This document shows, in pieces, positions 1 through 7,791 of a stretch of DNA of 44,161 bases. The first letter of the stretch is position 1; the number at the start of each line of letters is the position of its first letter. Below the pieces are notes generated by a model, which saw only the letters and a program-made list of their open reading frames with translations, searched no databases and had not been told where the DNA came from. The position numbers were made by a program, and so were the translations under genes. The stretch is from Chloroflexota bacterium (GTDB taxonomy: Bacteria; Chloroflexota; Anaerolineae; Aggregatilineales; Phototrophicaceae), in assembly GCA_026706455.1 (NCBI GenBank), contig JAPOYS010000160.1, positions 1 to 44,161 of the forward strand, written 5' to 3'.

Positions 1-1
1 G

Positions 2-52
2 CACCTGGCCTATGACGCATACCTCATCCATTACCTGTATCCATCAAATTAG
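2..52 (+). CDS. Possible 3' end of an upstream gene (partial)
   Basis: The frame starting at base 2 is open for 16 codons to a TAG at 50-52 and would encode the C-terminal tail of a gene beginning outside the window. The residues are mostly hydrophobic or aromatic (Tyr, His, Leu) and match nothing I recognise. A promoter-like sequence for the next gene begins just after this stop, which fits a gene boundary here. Sixteen open codons is weak evidence, so this is a tentative call. Confidence 0.25.
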   Translation, partial: HLAYDAYLIHYLYPSN

Positions 53-75
53 ACATTCCCCCACCCGCGCTTGCT

Positions 76-104
76 TTGGTCACGAAAGCGTTTTGCGTTA
101 CACT
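76..104 (+). promoter_or_regulatory. Candidate sigma70-type promoter for the solute-binding protein gene
   Basis: A -35-like TTGGTC (76-81) and a -10-like TACACT (99-104) are separated by 17 bp. TACACT recurs as a putative -10 box before the amylase-family gene and the aspartate aminotransferase gene in this window. The predicted start near 111 would leave a leader of about 60 nt. The leader carries an 8-bp inverted repeat, TGCCCGTC (111-118) with GACGGGCA (135-142), ahead of the start codon. Confidence 0.4.
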
Positions 105-173
105 AGAGCCTGCCCGTCATTCGGAAGACGATGAGACGGGCATGATCATCCGCTCAACTATGGAGGAAACGCT

Positions 174-1856
174 ATGAATAGGCATCGCCGTAAGTTATCG
201 ATTCTTGCCCTACTGCTGTTGACGCTTGGCTTGACGGTCTTGCCCAGCGCCGGCCAGGACGAACTCCTGAGTTTTTCCGCCGCTGATTGCGATTACGGCG
301 GCAATCTCAAATCGGTCGAAGCGATTGACGAACTCACCGTTGTCATCACGCTCTGCAAGACGGACGCGCTCTTCGAGCAGAAAGTCGCCAGCCTGGGCTT
401 GTCCATTCATCCCGCCGAATACGTCAACGCCACGCAGGGCGAGGGCGATCTCTTGACGGAAGCTATCGGCACCGGTCCATTGCGCCTGGTCAATTGGGAT
501 CAAGGCAACGAAATCGTCTTCGAACGCTATGATGATTATTGGGGCGAGCCTTCAATCGAGCAGACGGTCATCTTGCGCTGGAATTCGGAAGCGGCCGCCC
601 GCGCGACCGAGTTGCGCGCCGGCACCATCGACGGCATGAAGTTCGCCAACCCGGATGACATCCCCGTCTTCCGCGCCGACCCCAACTTCAACCTCATCGA
701 TATTCCGCCCTTAACCGGCGTCTATGTCGCCATGAGCAATTACTTTGCGCCCCTTGACGATGTGCGCGTGCGCAAAGCCATCGCCATGGGCATCGACCGT
801 CAGCGCATCGTCGACAACTTCTTCCCGCCCGGCTCGCCCTTGACGCCGGACTTCGCGCCGCCCGCGGTCTTCGGACACGTGGGTGAAGGCGGCGTCCCCG
901 GTTTTGACCAGGAAGCGGCGATCGCGTTGCTGGAGGAAGCGGCCGCCGACTTGGGCTTCGAGCTTCCGCTGGATACCGTGGTCGATACCCGTACGGGCGA
1001 GTCCCGCTCCCTGACGCTGACCTGGCGCGATGTCGTGCGTGGATACTTGCCCAATCCGGGCATCATCGCCAATGATGTCGCGGCGCAACTCGCGGATATC
1101 GGCGTCATCGCCGATGTGCAAGTGGTTGAATCCGGCACTTTCCTGGCATCGGCCAACGCCGGCAATGAGCCGCTGCATATCCTCGGCTGGCACGCGGATT
1201 TCCCCGACGCCTCCAACTTCTACAGCTGCTGCTTTGGACCCAACAATACCCAATTGGGCGTTCCCAATCCGGCGCTATACGAGCCGCTGGTCGCCGCGTC
1301 CCAAGTGCTTGATCCCGAAGAGCGCATGGGCTACTTCCATCAAGTCGCCGATGCGATGGCGGAGCACGTGCCTTGGGTGCCCTTCGGTCATGCCGGCGCG
1401 GCCGACGTCTGGCAGGCGCGTATGATCGGCGTTCATCCGGGTCTGCTCGACGGCACAGAAGAGTTCTCGCGCATCGAAGATCCTGACGATGACAATGTCA
1501 TCTATATGCAGAATGCCGAGCCGATCTCGCTCTACTGCAACGATACCTGGGATGGCGAGACCTTCCGCGCCTGCCATCAGGTCAGCGAAGCGCTGCTCGA
1601 TTTCGAGCGCGGCGGCGTCGATGTGATTCCGGGCTTGGCGGAAACCTGGTCCGTTTCAGAAGACGGATTAACCTGGACTTTCAACTTGCGCGAGGGCGTG
1701 CTCTTCCATGATGGCTCCAGTCTTGACGCCAATGATGTCGTGGTCTCGTGGCAAGCGCCGGCGGATTGCGCCAGCCCGAACCACACCGGCACGGGTCAGG
1801 CTTTCGCCATCTATAAGTCCATCTTCCAGCAGTTCATCAACGCCGACCAGTGCTAG
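174..1856 (+). CDS. Family 5 (peptide/nickel-type) ABC solute-binding protein, circularly permuted
   Basis: An extracytoplasmic binding protein for an oligopeptide-type ABC importer; the ligand is unknown. GGAGG (162-166) sits 7 nt before the ATG, and residues 1-27 form a signal peptide. The mature chain starts with what is normally the middle of lobe I (residues about 39-125, including GTGP at 99-102 and the DDYWGE motif near 120-125). It runs through lobe II to the usual C-terminal region (PWVPFGHAG). It then continues with the segment that is normally N-terminal: residues about 440-560 hold GLAETWSVSEDGLTWTFNLR (from 487), FHDG and ANDVVVSW. All expected segments are present once, so this is a permutation and not a truncation, and the frame is intact. 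Two permease genes face it on the opposite strand. Function as a transporter component is confident; substrate is not assignable. Confidence 0.9.
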   Translation: MNRHRRKLSILALLLLTLGLTVLPSAGQDELLSFSAADCDYGGNLKSVEAIDELTVVITLCKTDALFEQKVASLGLSIHPAEYVNATQGEGDLLTEAIGTGPLRLVNWDQGNEIVFERYDDYWGEPSIEQTVILRWNSEAAARATELRAGTIDGMKFANPDDIPVFRADPNFNLIDIPPLTGVYVAMSNYFAPLDDVRVRKAIAMGIDRQRIVDNFFPPGSPLTPDFAPPAVFGHVGEGGVPGFDQEAAIALLEEAAADLGFELPLDTVVDTRTGESRSLTLTWRDVVRGYLPNPGIIANDVAAQLADIGVIADVQVVESGTFLASANAGNEPLHILGWHADFPDASNFYSCCFGPNNTQLGVPNPALYEPLVAASQVLDPEERMGYFHQVADAMAEHVPWVPFGHAGAADVWQARMIGVHPGLLDGTEEFSRIEDPDDDNVIYMQNAEPISLYCNDTWDGETFRACHQVSEALLDFERGGVDVIPGLAETWSVSEDGLTWTFNLREGVLFHDGSSLDANDVVVSWQAPADCASPNHTGTGQAFAIYKSIFQQFINADQC

Positions 1857-1877
1857 CCGGCTGACACGCATGTGTCG

Positions 1878-1944
1878 TGTAGGGGCGAGCCTTGGCTCGC
1901 CCGCTCATCTGGCACAATGCGACGGGGCGGCCCTCGGGTCGCCC
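1878..1944. repeat. Palindromic intergenic repeat (TGTAGGGGCGA family), two hairpins
   Basis: Between two convergent genes lie two GC-rich hairpins. The first pairs GGGCGAGCC (1883-1891) with GGCTCGCCC (1894-1902) and opens with TGTAGGGGCGA (1878-1888). The second pairs GGGCGGCC (1925-1932) with GGTCGCCC (1937-1944), with one G-T pair, and is followed by TTTG. The same 11-base opening motif starts another element at 35565. The hairpins could also work as a bidirectional terminator for the flanking genes, but no long T tract is present. Confidence 0.6.
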
Positions 1945-1977
1945 TTTGTATTGCCTTGCCGCGCGCGAATGGCGCAC

Positions 1978-2916
1978 CTAATTCCGATTCAACCGCGGAT
2001 CCAGCGCGTCGCGCATGCCATCGCCTAGCAAGTTGAATCCCAGCACGGTGATCATGATCGCGAAGCCCGGGAAGAAAACCAAATGCGGGGACGTAAAGAG
2101 ATAATTGCGCGACTCGCTGAGGATCTGCCCCCATTCTGGCGTCGGCGGCTGCGCGCCCAAACCGAGAAACGACAGCGCCGCCGCGTCGAGTATCGCTGTG
2201 CCGACGCCGAGCGTGCCCTGTACGATTATCGGCGTGATGGCGTTGGGCAAAATATGCGCCAGCACAATGCGCAGCGGGCTGGCGCCGAGCGCCTGCTCCG
2301 CAATTACAAATTCCTGCTCTTTGATCGAAAGCACACTGGCGCGCGACAGCCGCGCGTACTGCGGTATGAACGTGATCGTGATGCCGAGCAAGGCATTGGT
2401 CAAGCCGGGACCCAGAATAGTCACGATTGAGATCGCCAGGAGCAATGCGGGGAAAGCCAAGACCACATCCATCAGACGCATGATGACATTGTCAACGGTC
2501 CCGCCCATATAGCCCGCTGTAATGCCCAAGGCTGTGCCCGCTATAATGGACAAACTGATGGTGATGACGCCCACGGAAAGCGATGTGCGCGTGCCGTAGA
2601 TGACGCGGCTGTAGAGATCGCGCGCGTTGAGATCAAGACCGAGAATATGCTGCGGATCTTTACAGCCCAGAATGGGGACGCAAGGCGGCTTGCTGGGCAA
2701 ACGGCCCGTTTCGCCTGGTACGCCGATCATTGTCTGGAGCGGATCGTGCGTGGCGAAGAAAGGCGCGAAGACCGCGATAATGACCAGCGCGCCGATGACG
2801 GCCGATCCGAGCAGCGCTGACGGACTATGCCGCAAGTTGCGCAGCGCCTCCAGCCATAAATTGGCCGATCGATAGTTGTCTGAAGAAGAGAGGCTTGCTG
2901 GCGCCGAATTCGCCAT
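1978..2916 (-). CDS. ABC transporter permease, DppC/OppC type
   Basis: Inner-membrane permease subunit of a dipeptide/oligopeptide/nickel-type importer, 312 residues, the usual length for this family. After a short cytoplasmic N terminus the first membrane segment lies near residues 35-52. An extracytoplasmic loop follows, then a block of five further membrane segments (about 105-295). The EAA-type loop that contacts the ATPase is visible near ALGASPLRIVLAHILPN. The C-terminal GDGMRDALDPR is characteristic of DppC. It lies 23 bp downstream of the DppB-type gene, so the two are co-transcribed. No ATPase gene is present in the window. The solute-binding protein encoded convergently next to it is the obvious candidate partner, by position only. 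Confidence 0.92.
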   Translation of the reverse strand: MANSAPASLSSSDNYRSANLWLEALRNLRHSPSALLGSAVIGALVIIAVFAPFFATHDPLQTMIGVPGETGRLPSKPPCVPILGCKDPQHILGLDLNARDLYSRVIYGTRTSLSVGVITISLSIIAGTALGITAGYMGGTVDNVIMRLMDVVLAFPALLLAISIVTILGPGLTNALLGITITFIPQYARLSRASVLSIKEQEFVIAEQALGASPLRIVLAHILPNAITPIIVQGTLGVGTAILDAAALSFLGLGAQPPTPEWGQILSESRNYLFTSPHLVFFPGFAIMITVLGFNLLGDGMRDALDPRLNRN

Positions 2917-2939
2917 CAGACGCAGATCCTTGTCACCCG

Positions 2940-4016
2940 CTAATTGAATCGAATGCGCGGATCGAGATAACCGTAAAGGATATCCACCACCATATTGATT
3001 AGCACAAAGCCGGCGGCGATCACCACGGTGAAACCCTGCACGAGCGTGTAATCGCGCGAGGTGATGCTATCGACCAGGGTGCGCCCCACACCCGTCAAGC
3101 TGAAGATCGTTTCCGTCAATACCGCGCCGCTTATGACCAGGCCGAAGTTCAAACCGATGACGGTGATGACGGGCAGCATGGCGTTCTTCAGCGCGTGTTT
3201 CCCGACGACGACATGCTCGCGCAGTCCCTTTGCGCGCGCCGTCCGCACATAATCCTGGCTGAGCACTTCCAAGACGCTGGATCGGCTCATCCGCGCGATA
3301 ATTGCGAGCGGAATCGTGCCGACGGCGACAGCCGGCAAAATCAGATGTCGCAGGGCATCGACCAGGAGTTCGCCATTCAGCGTCAGAATCGCGTTCAAGG
3401 TATTGATGCGTGACAGGAACCGTAGAATGCCGAGTGGTTCTTCGCCTTCCGCCACCAGCCCTTGAACCAGATAGAAAGGCGCTGGCGACGCGCCGGGCGT
3501 CAGACGGCCCGATGGCGGCAGCGCAAAGGGCGTATCCTTCAGCAGCACAGCGAAGAGATAGGCGAGCATCAGCCCGAGCCAAAACACCGGCATTGAGACG
3601 CCGATATTAGCGCCGATCATGGTGCCTACGTCAATCGCGGACTTGTGGCGATAGGCGCTCAAAACGCCGATTGGCACGCCGACGCTGATGGCGAACAGCA
3701 GGGCGAAAAAGCCAAGCTCCACCGTCGTGGGCAGCCGATCGACCAGCAACTCCATCACCGGGCGATGAAAGCGCATGGACTCGCCCAGGTCGCCCTGCAG
3801 GAAGTTGCGGATATAGATCAGCAATTGAACGGGCGCGGGCTGGTCAAGTCCGTTGCGGCGGAAGAAGCTCTCGCAGATGTCTTTGGTAGCGCGCTCGCCG
3901 AGGACGGCCAAGCAGGGATCGCCCGGTATCGCGCGCGCCAAGGTGAAGGTGACGAGCAGAATGCCGAGCAGAACTGGGATAGAAAATGTCAGTCTTCTGA
4001 TGATGAACTTGAGCAT
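2940..4016 (-). CDS. ABC transporter permease, DppB/OppB type
   Basis: Inner-membrane permease partner of the DppC-type subunit, 358 residues. The N terminus (FIIRRLTFSIPVLLGILLVTF) is the typical DppB first membrane helix. The GDLGESMRFHRPV segment near residue 95 and the EAA loop (VRTARAKGLREHVVVGKHALKNA, near 258-281) are family signatures, and the chain ends in the typical YLDPRIRFN. The extracytoplasmic loop around residues 165-215 is longer than in E. coli DppB. The gene is first in a two-gene operon with the DppC-type gene; a -10-like TATACT lies just upstream. Confidence 0.93.
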   Translation of the reverse strand: MLKFIIRRLTFSIPVLLGILLVTFTLARAIPGDPCLAVLGERATKDICESFFRRNGLDQPAPVQLLIYIRNFLQGDLGESMRFHRPVMELLVDRLPTTVELGFFALLFAISVGVPIGVLSAYRHKSAIDVGTMIGANIGVSMPVFWLGLMLAYLFAVLLKDTPFALPPSGRLTPGASPAPFYLVQGLVAEGEEPLGILRFLSRINTLNAILTLNGELLVDALRHLILPAVAVGTIPLAIIARMSRSSVLEVLSQDYVRTARAKGLREHVVVGKHALKNAMLPVITVIGLNFGLVISGAVLTETIFSLTGVGRTLVDSITSRDYTLVQGFTVVIAAGFVLINMVVDILYGYLDPRIRFN

Positions 4017-4046
4017 TGTTGAAACTCGCTGGCAGCCGCTAGCCTA

Positions 4047-4052
4047 AGTATA
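4047..4052 (-). promoter_or_regulatory. Candidate -10 box for the permease operon
   Basis: On the minus strand TATACT (4047-4052) lies about 30 nt upstream of the dppB-like ATG, in the 69-bp gap after the glycerol kinase stop. No convincing -35 is visible at the expected distance. It suggests that the permease pair can be transcribed separately from glycerol kinase. Confidence 0.35.
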
Positions 4053-4085
4053 GCGGAAAGCCGCGCTGACGGCGGGAACGGCGGC

Positions 4086-5570
4086 TTAGCCTTCAGCCCA
4101 TTGACGAGCGCGTTCGACGGCTCGCTGCCAGCCGCTGTAGAGCGCTTCACGCTGATCGGCGGACATGGCGGGCTCAAAGCTGCGCTCCAGCCGCCACTGC
4201 CGCGCGATCTCAGCTTGCGAACTCCAGAAACCAGTTGCCAAGCCGGCCAGGTAGGCGGCGCCCAGCGCGGTTGTTTCGGTCACGGCGGGCCGCTGCACTG
4301 GCGCCCCCAGAATATCAGCCTGGAATTGCATCAGAAAATCATTGACGACGGCGCCGCCGTCAACGCGCAATGTATCCAGGGCTAGGCTCGAGTCGGCCGC
4401 CATGGCCGTGACGACATCGCGGGTCTGATAAGCGATGGACTCCAAGGTAGCGCGCACGATATGGGAACGGCCGCTGCCGCGCGTCAAGCCAACGATTGTG
4501 CCGCGGGCGTACTGATCCCAATAGGGCGCGCCCAAGCCAACAAATGCGGGCACCACATAGACGCCGTCCGCGCTCTTAATGCTGGCGGCGACGGCTTCGC
4601 TTTCGGCGGCGTCGCGCAAGAGTTTCATCTCGTCGCGCAGCCATTGCACCGCGGCGCCCGCCATGAATATGCTGCCCTCCAGCGCGTATTGCGCCGCTTC
4701 GTCGCCAATCTGCCAGGCGATGGTGCTGAGCAGGTTGTTGGCCGATGACTGGGGCGCGTCGCCCGTATTCATCAGCATGAAGCAGCCCGTGCCATAGGTG
4801 TTCTTTGCCATGCCGGCTTGGAATGCCGCCTGGCCGAACGCAGCCGCCTGCTGATCGCCAGCCATGCCGGCGATGGGAATCGACGCGCCGAAAAGCCCGG
4901 CGTCGGTCTCGCCGTAAAGCTGACTGCTGGGGCGGACCGCCGGCAGAATCGCGCGCGGGATATCCAGACGGTCGAGAATCGCGCCTGCCCATTCGCCGCG
5001 ATGAATATCGAAGAGCATCGTTCGCGCGGCGTTGCTGACATCGGTGATATGCAGCCGTCCGCCGGTCAGTTTCCAGACGAGGTAGCTGTCGATGGTGCCG
5101 AAAGCCAGATCGCCGGCTTCCGCCTTTTGGCGCGCGCCTTCTACATGATCCAGCAGCCAGGCGACCTTCGTAGCGGAAAAGTAGGCGTCAGTGACGAGGC
5201 CGGTGTGCTGGAGAATCGTTTGGTCGAAGCCTTCCGCCTTCAATTCGTCGCAGGCGGCGGCGGTGCGCCGGTCTTGCCAGACGAGCGCGTTATGGATGGG
5301 CGCGCCGGTATTGCGGTCCCACAGGACTGTCGTTTCGCGTTGATTGCTGATGCCGATGGCGGCGATAGCGGCGGGGTCGTCCACGATATCGCGCGCGACT
5401 GACAGCTGTGTCGCCCAAATCTCTTCCGCGTCATGCTCCACCCAGCCCGGTTGCGGATAGATTTGTCTGAATTCCTGCTGCGATGCGCGGGCGATGTTGC
5501 CGGCGCGGTCGAAGAGGATCGCGCGCGACGAGGTTGTCCCTTGGTCGAGCGATAGAATGGTACCTGCCAT
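4086..5570 (-). CDS. glpK: Glycerol kinase
   Basis: Cytoplasmic FGGY-family kinase that phosphorylates glycerol to sn-glycerol 3-phosphate using ATP. From the ATG at 5570 it has 494 residues, normal for GlpK. The N-terminal ATP/Mg site motif [16 protein letters not shown], the glycerol-site region [15 protein letters not shown], and the C-terminal domain motifs [13 protein letters not shown] and [15 protein letters not shown] are all present. The frame stays open upstream for 22 codons, but GGAGGAGGT (5580-5588) lies 9 nt before 5570, and the homologous N terminus starts there. No glycerol facilitator or glycerol-3-phosphate dehydrogenase is adjacent. The next gene downstream is the permease pair, so a role in sugar-alcohol uptake with it is possible but unproven. 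Confidence 0.95.
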   Translation of the reverse strand: MAGTILSLDQGTTSSRAILFDRAGNIARASQQEFRQIYPQPGWVEHDAEEIWATQLSVARDIVDDPAAIAAIGISNQRETTVLWDRNTGAPIHNALVWQDRRTAAACDELKAEGFDQTILQHTGLVTDAYFSATKVAWLLDHVEGARQKAEAGDLAFGTIDSYLVWKLTGGRLHITDVSNAARTMLFDIHRGEWAGAILDRLDIPRAILPAVRPSSQLYGETDAGLFGASIPIAGMAGDQQAAAFGQAAFQAGMAKNTYGTGCFMLMNTGDAPQSSANNLLSTIAWQIGDEAAQYALEGSIFMAGAAVQWLRDEMKLLRDAAESEAVAASIKSADGVYVVPAFVGLGAPYWDQYARGTIVGLTRGSGRSHIVRATLESIAYQTRDVVTAMAADSSLALDTLRVDGGAVVNDFLMQFQADILGAPVQRPAVTETTALGAAYLAGLATGFWSSQAEIARQWRLERSFEPAMSADQREALYSGWQRAVERARQWAEG

Positions 5571-5612
5571 GGGGAATCGACCTCCTCCAGTTAGACAGTC
5601 AAGCACGGCGCA

Positions 5613-5618
5613 CATTGT
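5613..5618 (-). promoter_or_regulatory. Candidate -10 box for glpK
   Basis: TACAAT on the minus strand, about 43 nt upstream of the glpK ATG and immediately after the stop of the small membrane-protein gene. The same hexamer precedes several other genes in this window. No clear -35 element is visible. Confidence 0.4.
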
Positions 5619-5637
5619 AGCGCAGCTTCCAGCCAAT

Positions 5638-6114
5638 TTAGCGTCGGCGAACCTTGGCCCAGTCTCTCCCCAACATTACCAGGCTGCCGATGCCGAATCC
5701 GGCCAGCCCACCCGCCAGCGCCCAAATCGGCAGCTTTTCCAAGGTCTCCAACATCATGCCTGGCGGGTAGTCGGGAAAGATGTGGGCGTGCCGAAGATCT
5801 TTGAAGAGCATCAGCAGAGCTGTTGTGATGGCGGCAAGCGCGCCGATCAGCGCGCCCCTTATTGCCGCCCGTGTCCGCAAGTCGCCGCGCGGCAATCTTT
5901 CGCGCATCGAGGGCAGGCTGAAGATCGCTATGGTCGCTGTCGTCGCCGAAAGCGTTCCCAGTGTGGTGACCAGCACGGCGTCGCTATCTTCCAGGCTCGA
6001 CCAAATCAGCACGGCGATACCAGTGATGATTGTGAGGCTGCGGCCGAGCCGGGCGCTGACTTCGATCGCGCGACTTGTCATTGGTTTGCCGCTTCGAGAT
6101 AAATGCCTGTTCAA
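5638..6114 (-). CDS. Small four-helix membrane protein of unknown function
   Basis: 158 residues. Four hydrophobic stretches can be seen: near 28-40, 47-66, 84-103 and 129-148. The loops are short and charged, and the C terminus is basic (RDWAKVRRR). I do not recognise a family. The start drawn is a TTG with AGGA 7 nt upstream and a TACAAT box at 6126-6131. The in-frame ATG at 6081 is an alternative that removes 11 residues. The gene lies between the amylase-family gene and glpK on the same strand with short gaps, so it may be part of that transcription unit. Confidence 0.65.
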   Translation of the reverse strand: MNRHLSRSGKPMTSRAIEVSARLGRSLTIITGIAVLIWSSLEDSDAVLVTTLGTLSATTATIAIFSLPSMRERLPRGDLRTRAAIRGALIGALAAITTALLMLFKDLRHAHIFPDYPPGMMLETLEKLPIWALAGGLAGFGIGSLVMLGRDWAKVRRR

Positions 6115-6125
6115 GCCGAATTCCT

Positions 6126-6131
6126 ATTGTA
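6126..6131 (-). promoter_or_regulatory. Candidate -10 box upstream of the small membrane protein gene
   Basis: TACAAT on the minus strand, 11 nt upstream of the TTG start at 6114 and inside the 29-bp gap after the amylase-family gene. If it is a real promoter, the leader would be very short for the TTG start and about 40 nt for the alternative ATG at 6081. Confidence 0.3.
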
Positions 6132-6143
6132 CTCCCGACAGAC

Positions 6144-7685
6144 TCAGCCAAGAACCGAGACGAATCGGAAGAGATGCGCCCCAAAAGGCGCCACCTCCAG
6201 CTGCAAGCCCGCTTGCAGCAGCGCGTCGCCGCTATGATGCGAATACGATTCGTTTAGCGCGTCGAACAGCAAGTATGGTCCGCCAGCCAAATGCTCCCAA
6301 TCCGCGAGACCGATGGCGGCGCGCGACCATTCAGCCGTCAGGTTGACGACGACAATACGACCGTCGTCGGCGGCGCGCCAGCTGTATGCGATCAAGTTGC
6401 CATGGGTGAAGTCGGCCGCCTGAATCGGTCCCGGCTCAAGCATGCGCCAGCTTCCGTCGTGATAAACTGGCTTCGCGGCTTCACACAGCAGGCGTCGATA
6501 GAAGCGCGTGAGCAGGGGGCGCGCCGGTTCGCCGGCTGCCCGATTGATCTGCACCGGCAGCTTAATTCGCCGCCCCTCCAATTGCCCCTGATGCAGCAAA
6601 GCCGCGCCAGGTAGCGTACAGATTAGCGTTGCCGCCGCCTTCTGCCGATCTTCGCCCAGCGACTCCATGGCGCGCGGCTCGTCGTGATTTTCGATGAAGC
6701 GGATATTGGAGTTCAGGTATGCGGGGTCGGCGCGCAAATGCGCTTTGATGCCTTGGACGTCGCGGTTTATCACGCGATCGTACATTCGTTTGTCGTAGGC
6801 GTAGTCAAAGCCCTGCGATAGCAGTTCATGTTCCAAGTCCCAGTAGACCTCCGCCAGGAAGAGCATCTGCGGATGAACGCTGCGCGCCGCTGAGATGACC
6901 TCGGGCCAGTACTCGCGCGCCGGCGCCTCGCCCGCACGCCCCTGCCAGGTCTGCGCAAAGATAGCGTTTGTCGTGAGCATCGCCATATCGCAGCGCAAGC
7001 CGTCGCATTGGGAACCGATATCGATCAGCGTTTCCGCCATTGCCTCCCGCAAGCCGGGCTGAAAAGCATTGAGTTGCGCCGTGTCAATCCAGGCCGGGAA
7101 GTAGGGGTCGCGTCCGTGCGCGATCACATGCTCTTCGCCTGTCGCCGACGGAGCGCCGAAGTATTGCGCCGGCTGCGCGTTCAGGTCTTCAGGCGCGCCG
7201 CGGATGAAAAATTCGGGATGCTCGCGTATCCAGCGATGATCGGTCGCGACATGATTGGGCACGAAATCCAGGATTAGCTTGATGCCGCGCTGCCGCAGCC
7301 TTGCGCGAAAAACCGCCAAGCCTTCGCGACCGCCCAACTGTTCTTCCACTTGGTAATCGTGGATGGCGTAGGCTGAGCCGGGCACGTCCGCTTCGCTGAT
7401 ATCGGGCAGCGCGGTTCGATACTCATGTACGTAATTGAGCGCGCTCATACGCGTGGCGGGACCGCGCCGCCAGACGCCCATCAGCCAGACAGCGTCAAAT
7501 CGCCAGGCGGCCAGTTTATCGATTTCTATCGCCGGCACATCCGCCAGTGTGATCTCACAATTGCGCTCGCGGCGCAGTTGGTTCAGCCAAACCCAGGTGT
7601 TGATTTCATAGATGATGGGATTGGCTTTCCAACCGGTGGAGGCCGCTCTTGCGGCTGCGGACCGAGATGGCTGCGCTGCATTCAT
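6144..7685 (-). CDS. Glycoside hydrolase family 13 (alpha-amylase family) enzyme
   Basis: Catalytic TIM-barrel enzyme acting on alpha-glucosidic bonds; 513 residues from the ATG at 7685. The four GH13 conserved regions are visible: DFVPNH (I), GLRCDMAM with the nucleophile Asp near 233 (II), FLAEVYWD with the acid/base Glu near 279 (III), and FIENHDEP with the transition-state Asp near 335 (IV). A beta-rich C-terminal domain follows. No signal peptide, so probably cytoplasmic and acting on imported or stored alpha-glucans; the exact activity cannot be read from sequence. The frame is open to a TTG at 7763, but a TACACT box at 7724-7729 and the point where family similarity begins (TGWKANPIIYEIN) favour the shorter form. 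Confidence 0.88.
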   Translation of the reverse strand: MNAAQPSRSAAARAASTGWKANPIIYEINTWVWLNQLRRERNCEITLADVPAIEIDKLAAWRFDAVWLMGVWRRGPATRMSALNYVHEYRTALPDISEADVPGSAYAIHDYQVEEQLGGREGLAVFRARLRQRGIKLILDFVPNHVATDHRWIREHPEFFIRGAPEDLNAQPAQYFGAPSATGEEHVIAHGRDPYFPAWIDTAQLNAFQPGLREAMAETLIDIGSQCDGLRCDMAMLTTNAIFAQTWQGRAGEAPAREYWPEVISAARSVHPQMLFLAEVYWDLEHELLSQGFDYAYDKRMYDRVINRDVQGIKAHLRADPAYLNSNIRFIENHDEPRAMESLGEDRQKAAATLICTLPGAALLHQGQLEGRRIKLPVQINRAAGEPARPLLTRFYRRLLCEAAKPVYHDGSWRMLEPGPIQAADFTHGNLIAYSWRAADDGRIVVVNLTAEWSRAAIGLADWEHLAGGPYLLFDALNESYSHHSGDALLQAGLQLEVAPFGAHLFRFVSVLG

Positions 7686-7723
7686 GAATAGCGGGTAAAA
7701 GTCTGATGGACAGGGCAGCCGCC

Positions 7724-7729
7724 AGTGTA
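7724..7729 (-). promoter_or_regulatory. Candidate -10 box for the GH13 gene
   Basis: TACACT on the minus strand, about 38 nt upstream of the ATG at 7685. The sequence match to the boxes before the solute-binding protein and aspartate aminotransferase genes is exact. It lies inside the longest possible reading frame, which argues for the shorter coding region. Confidence 0.35.
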
Positions 7730-7791
7730 ACATCGAACCGTCGGCAGACCAGTCGGAATCCAAGTCATGCCGAGCTCGACAAGCAAATGCG

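Noticed and set aside
174..1856. Truncated or frameshifted solute-binding protein pseudogene
   Set aside because: The frame is intact with a signal peptide and strong ribosome-binding site, and every family segment is present in permuted order.
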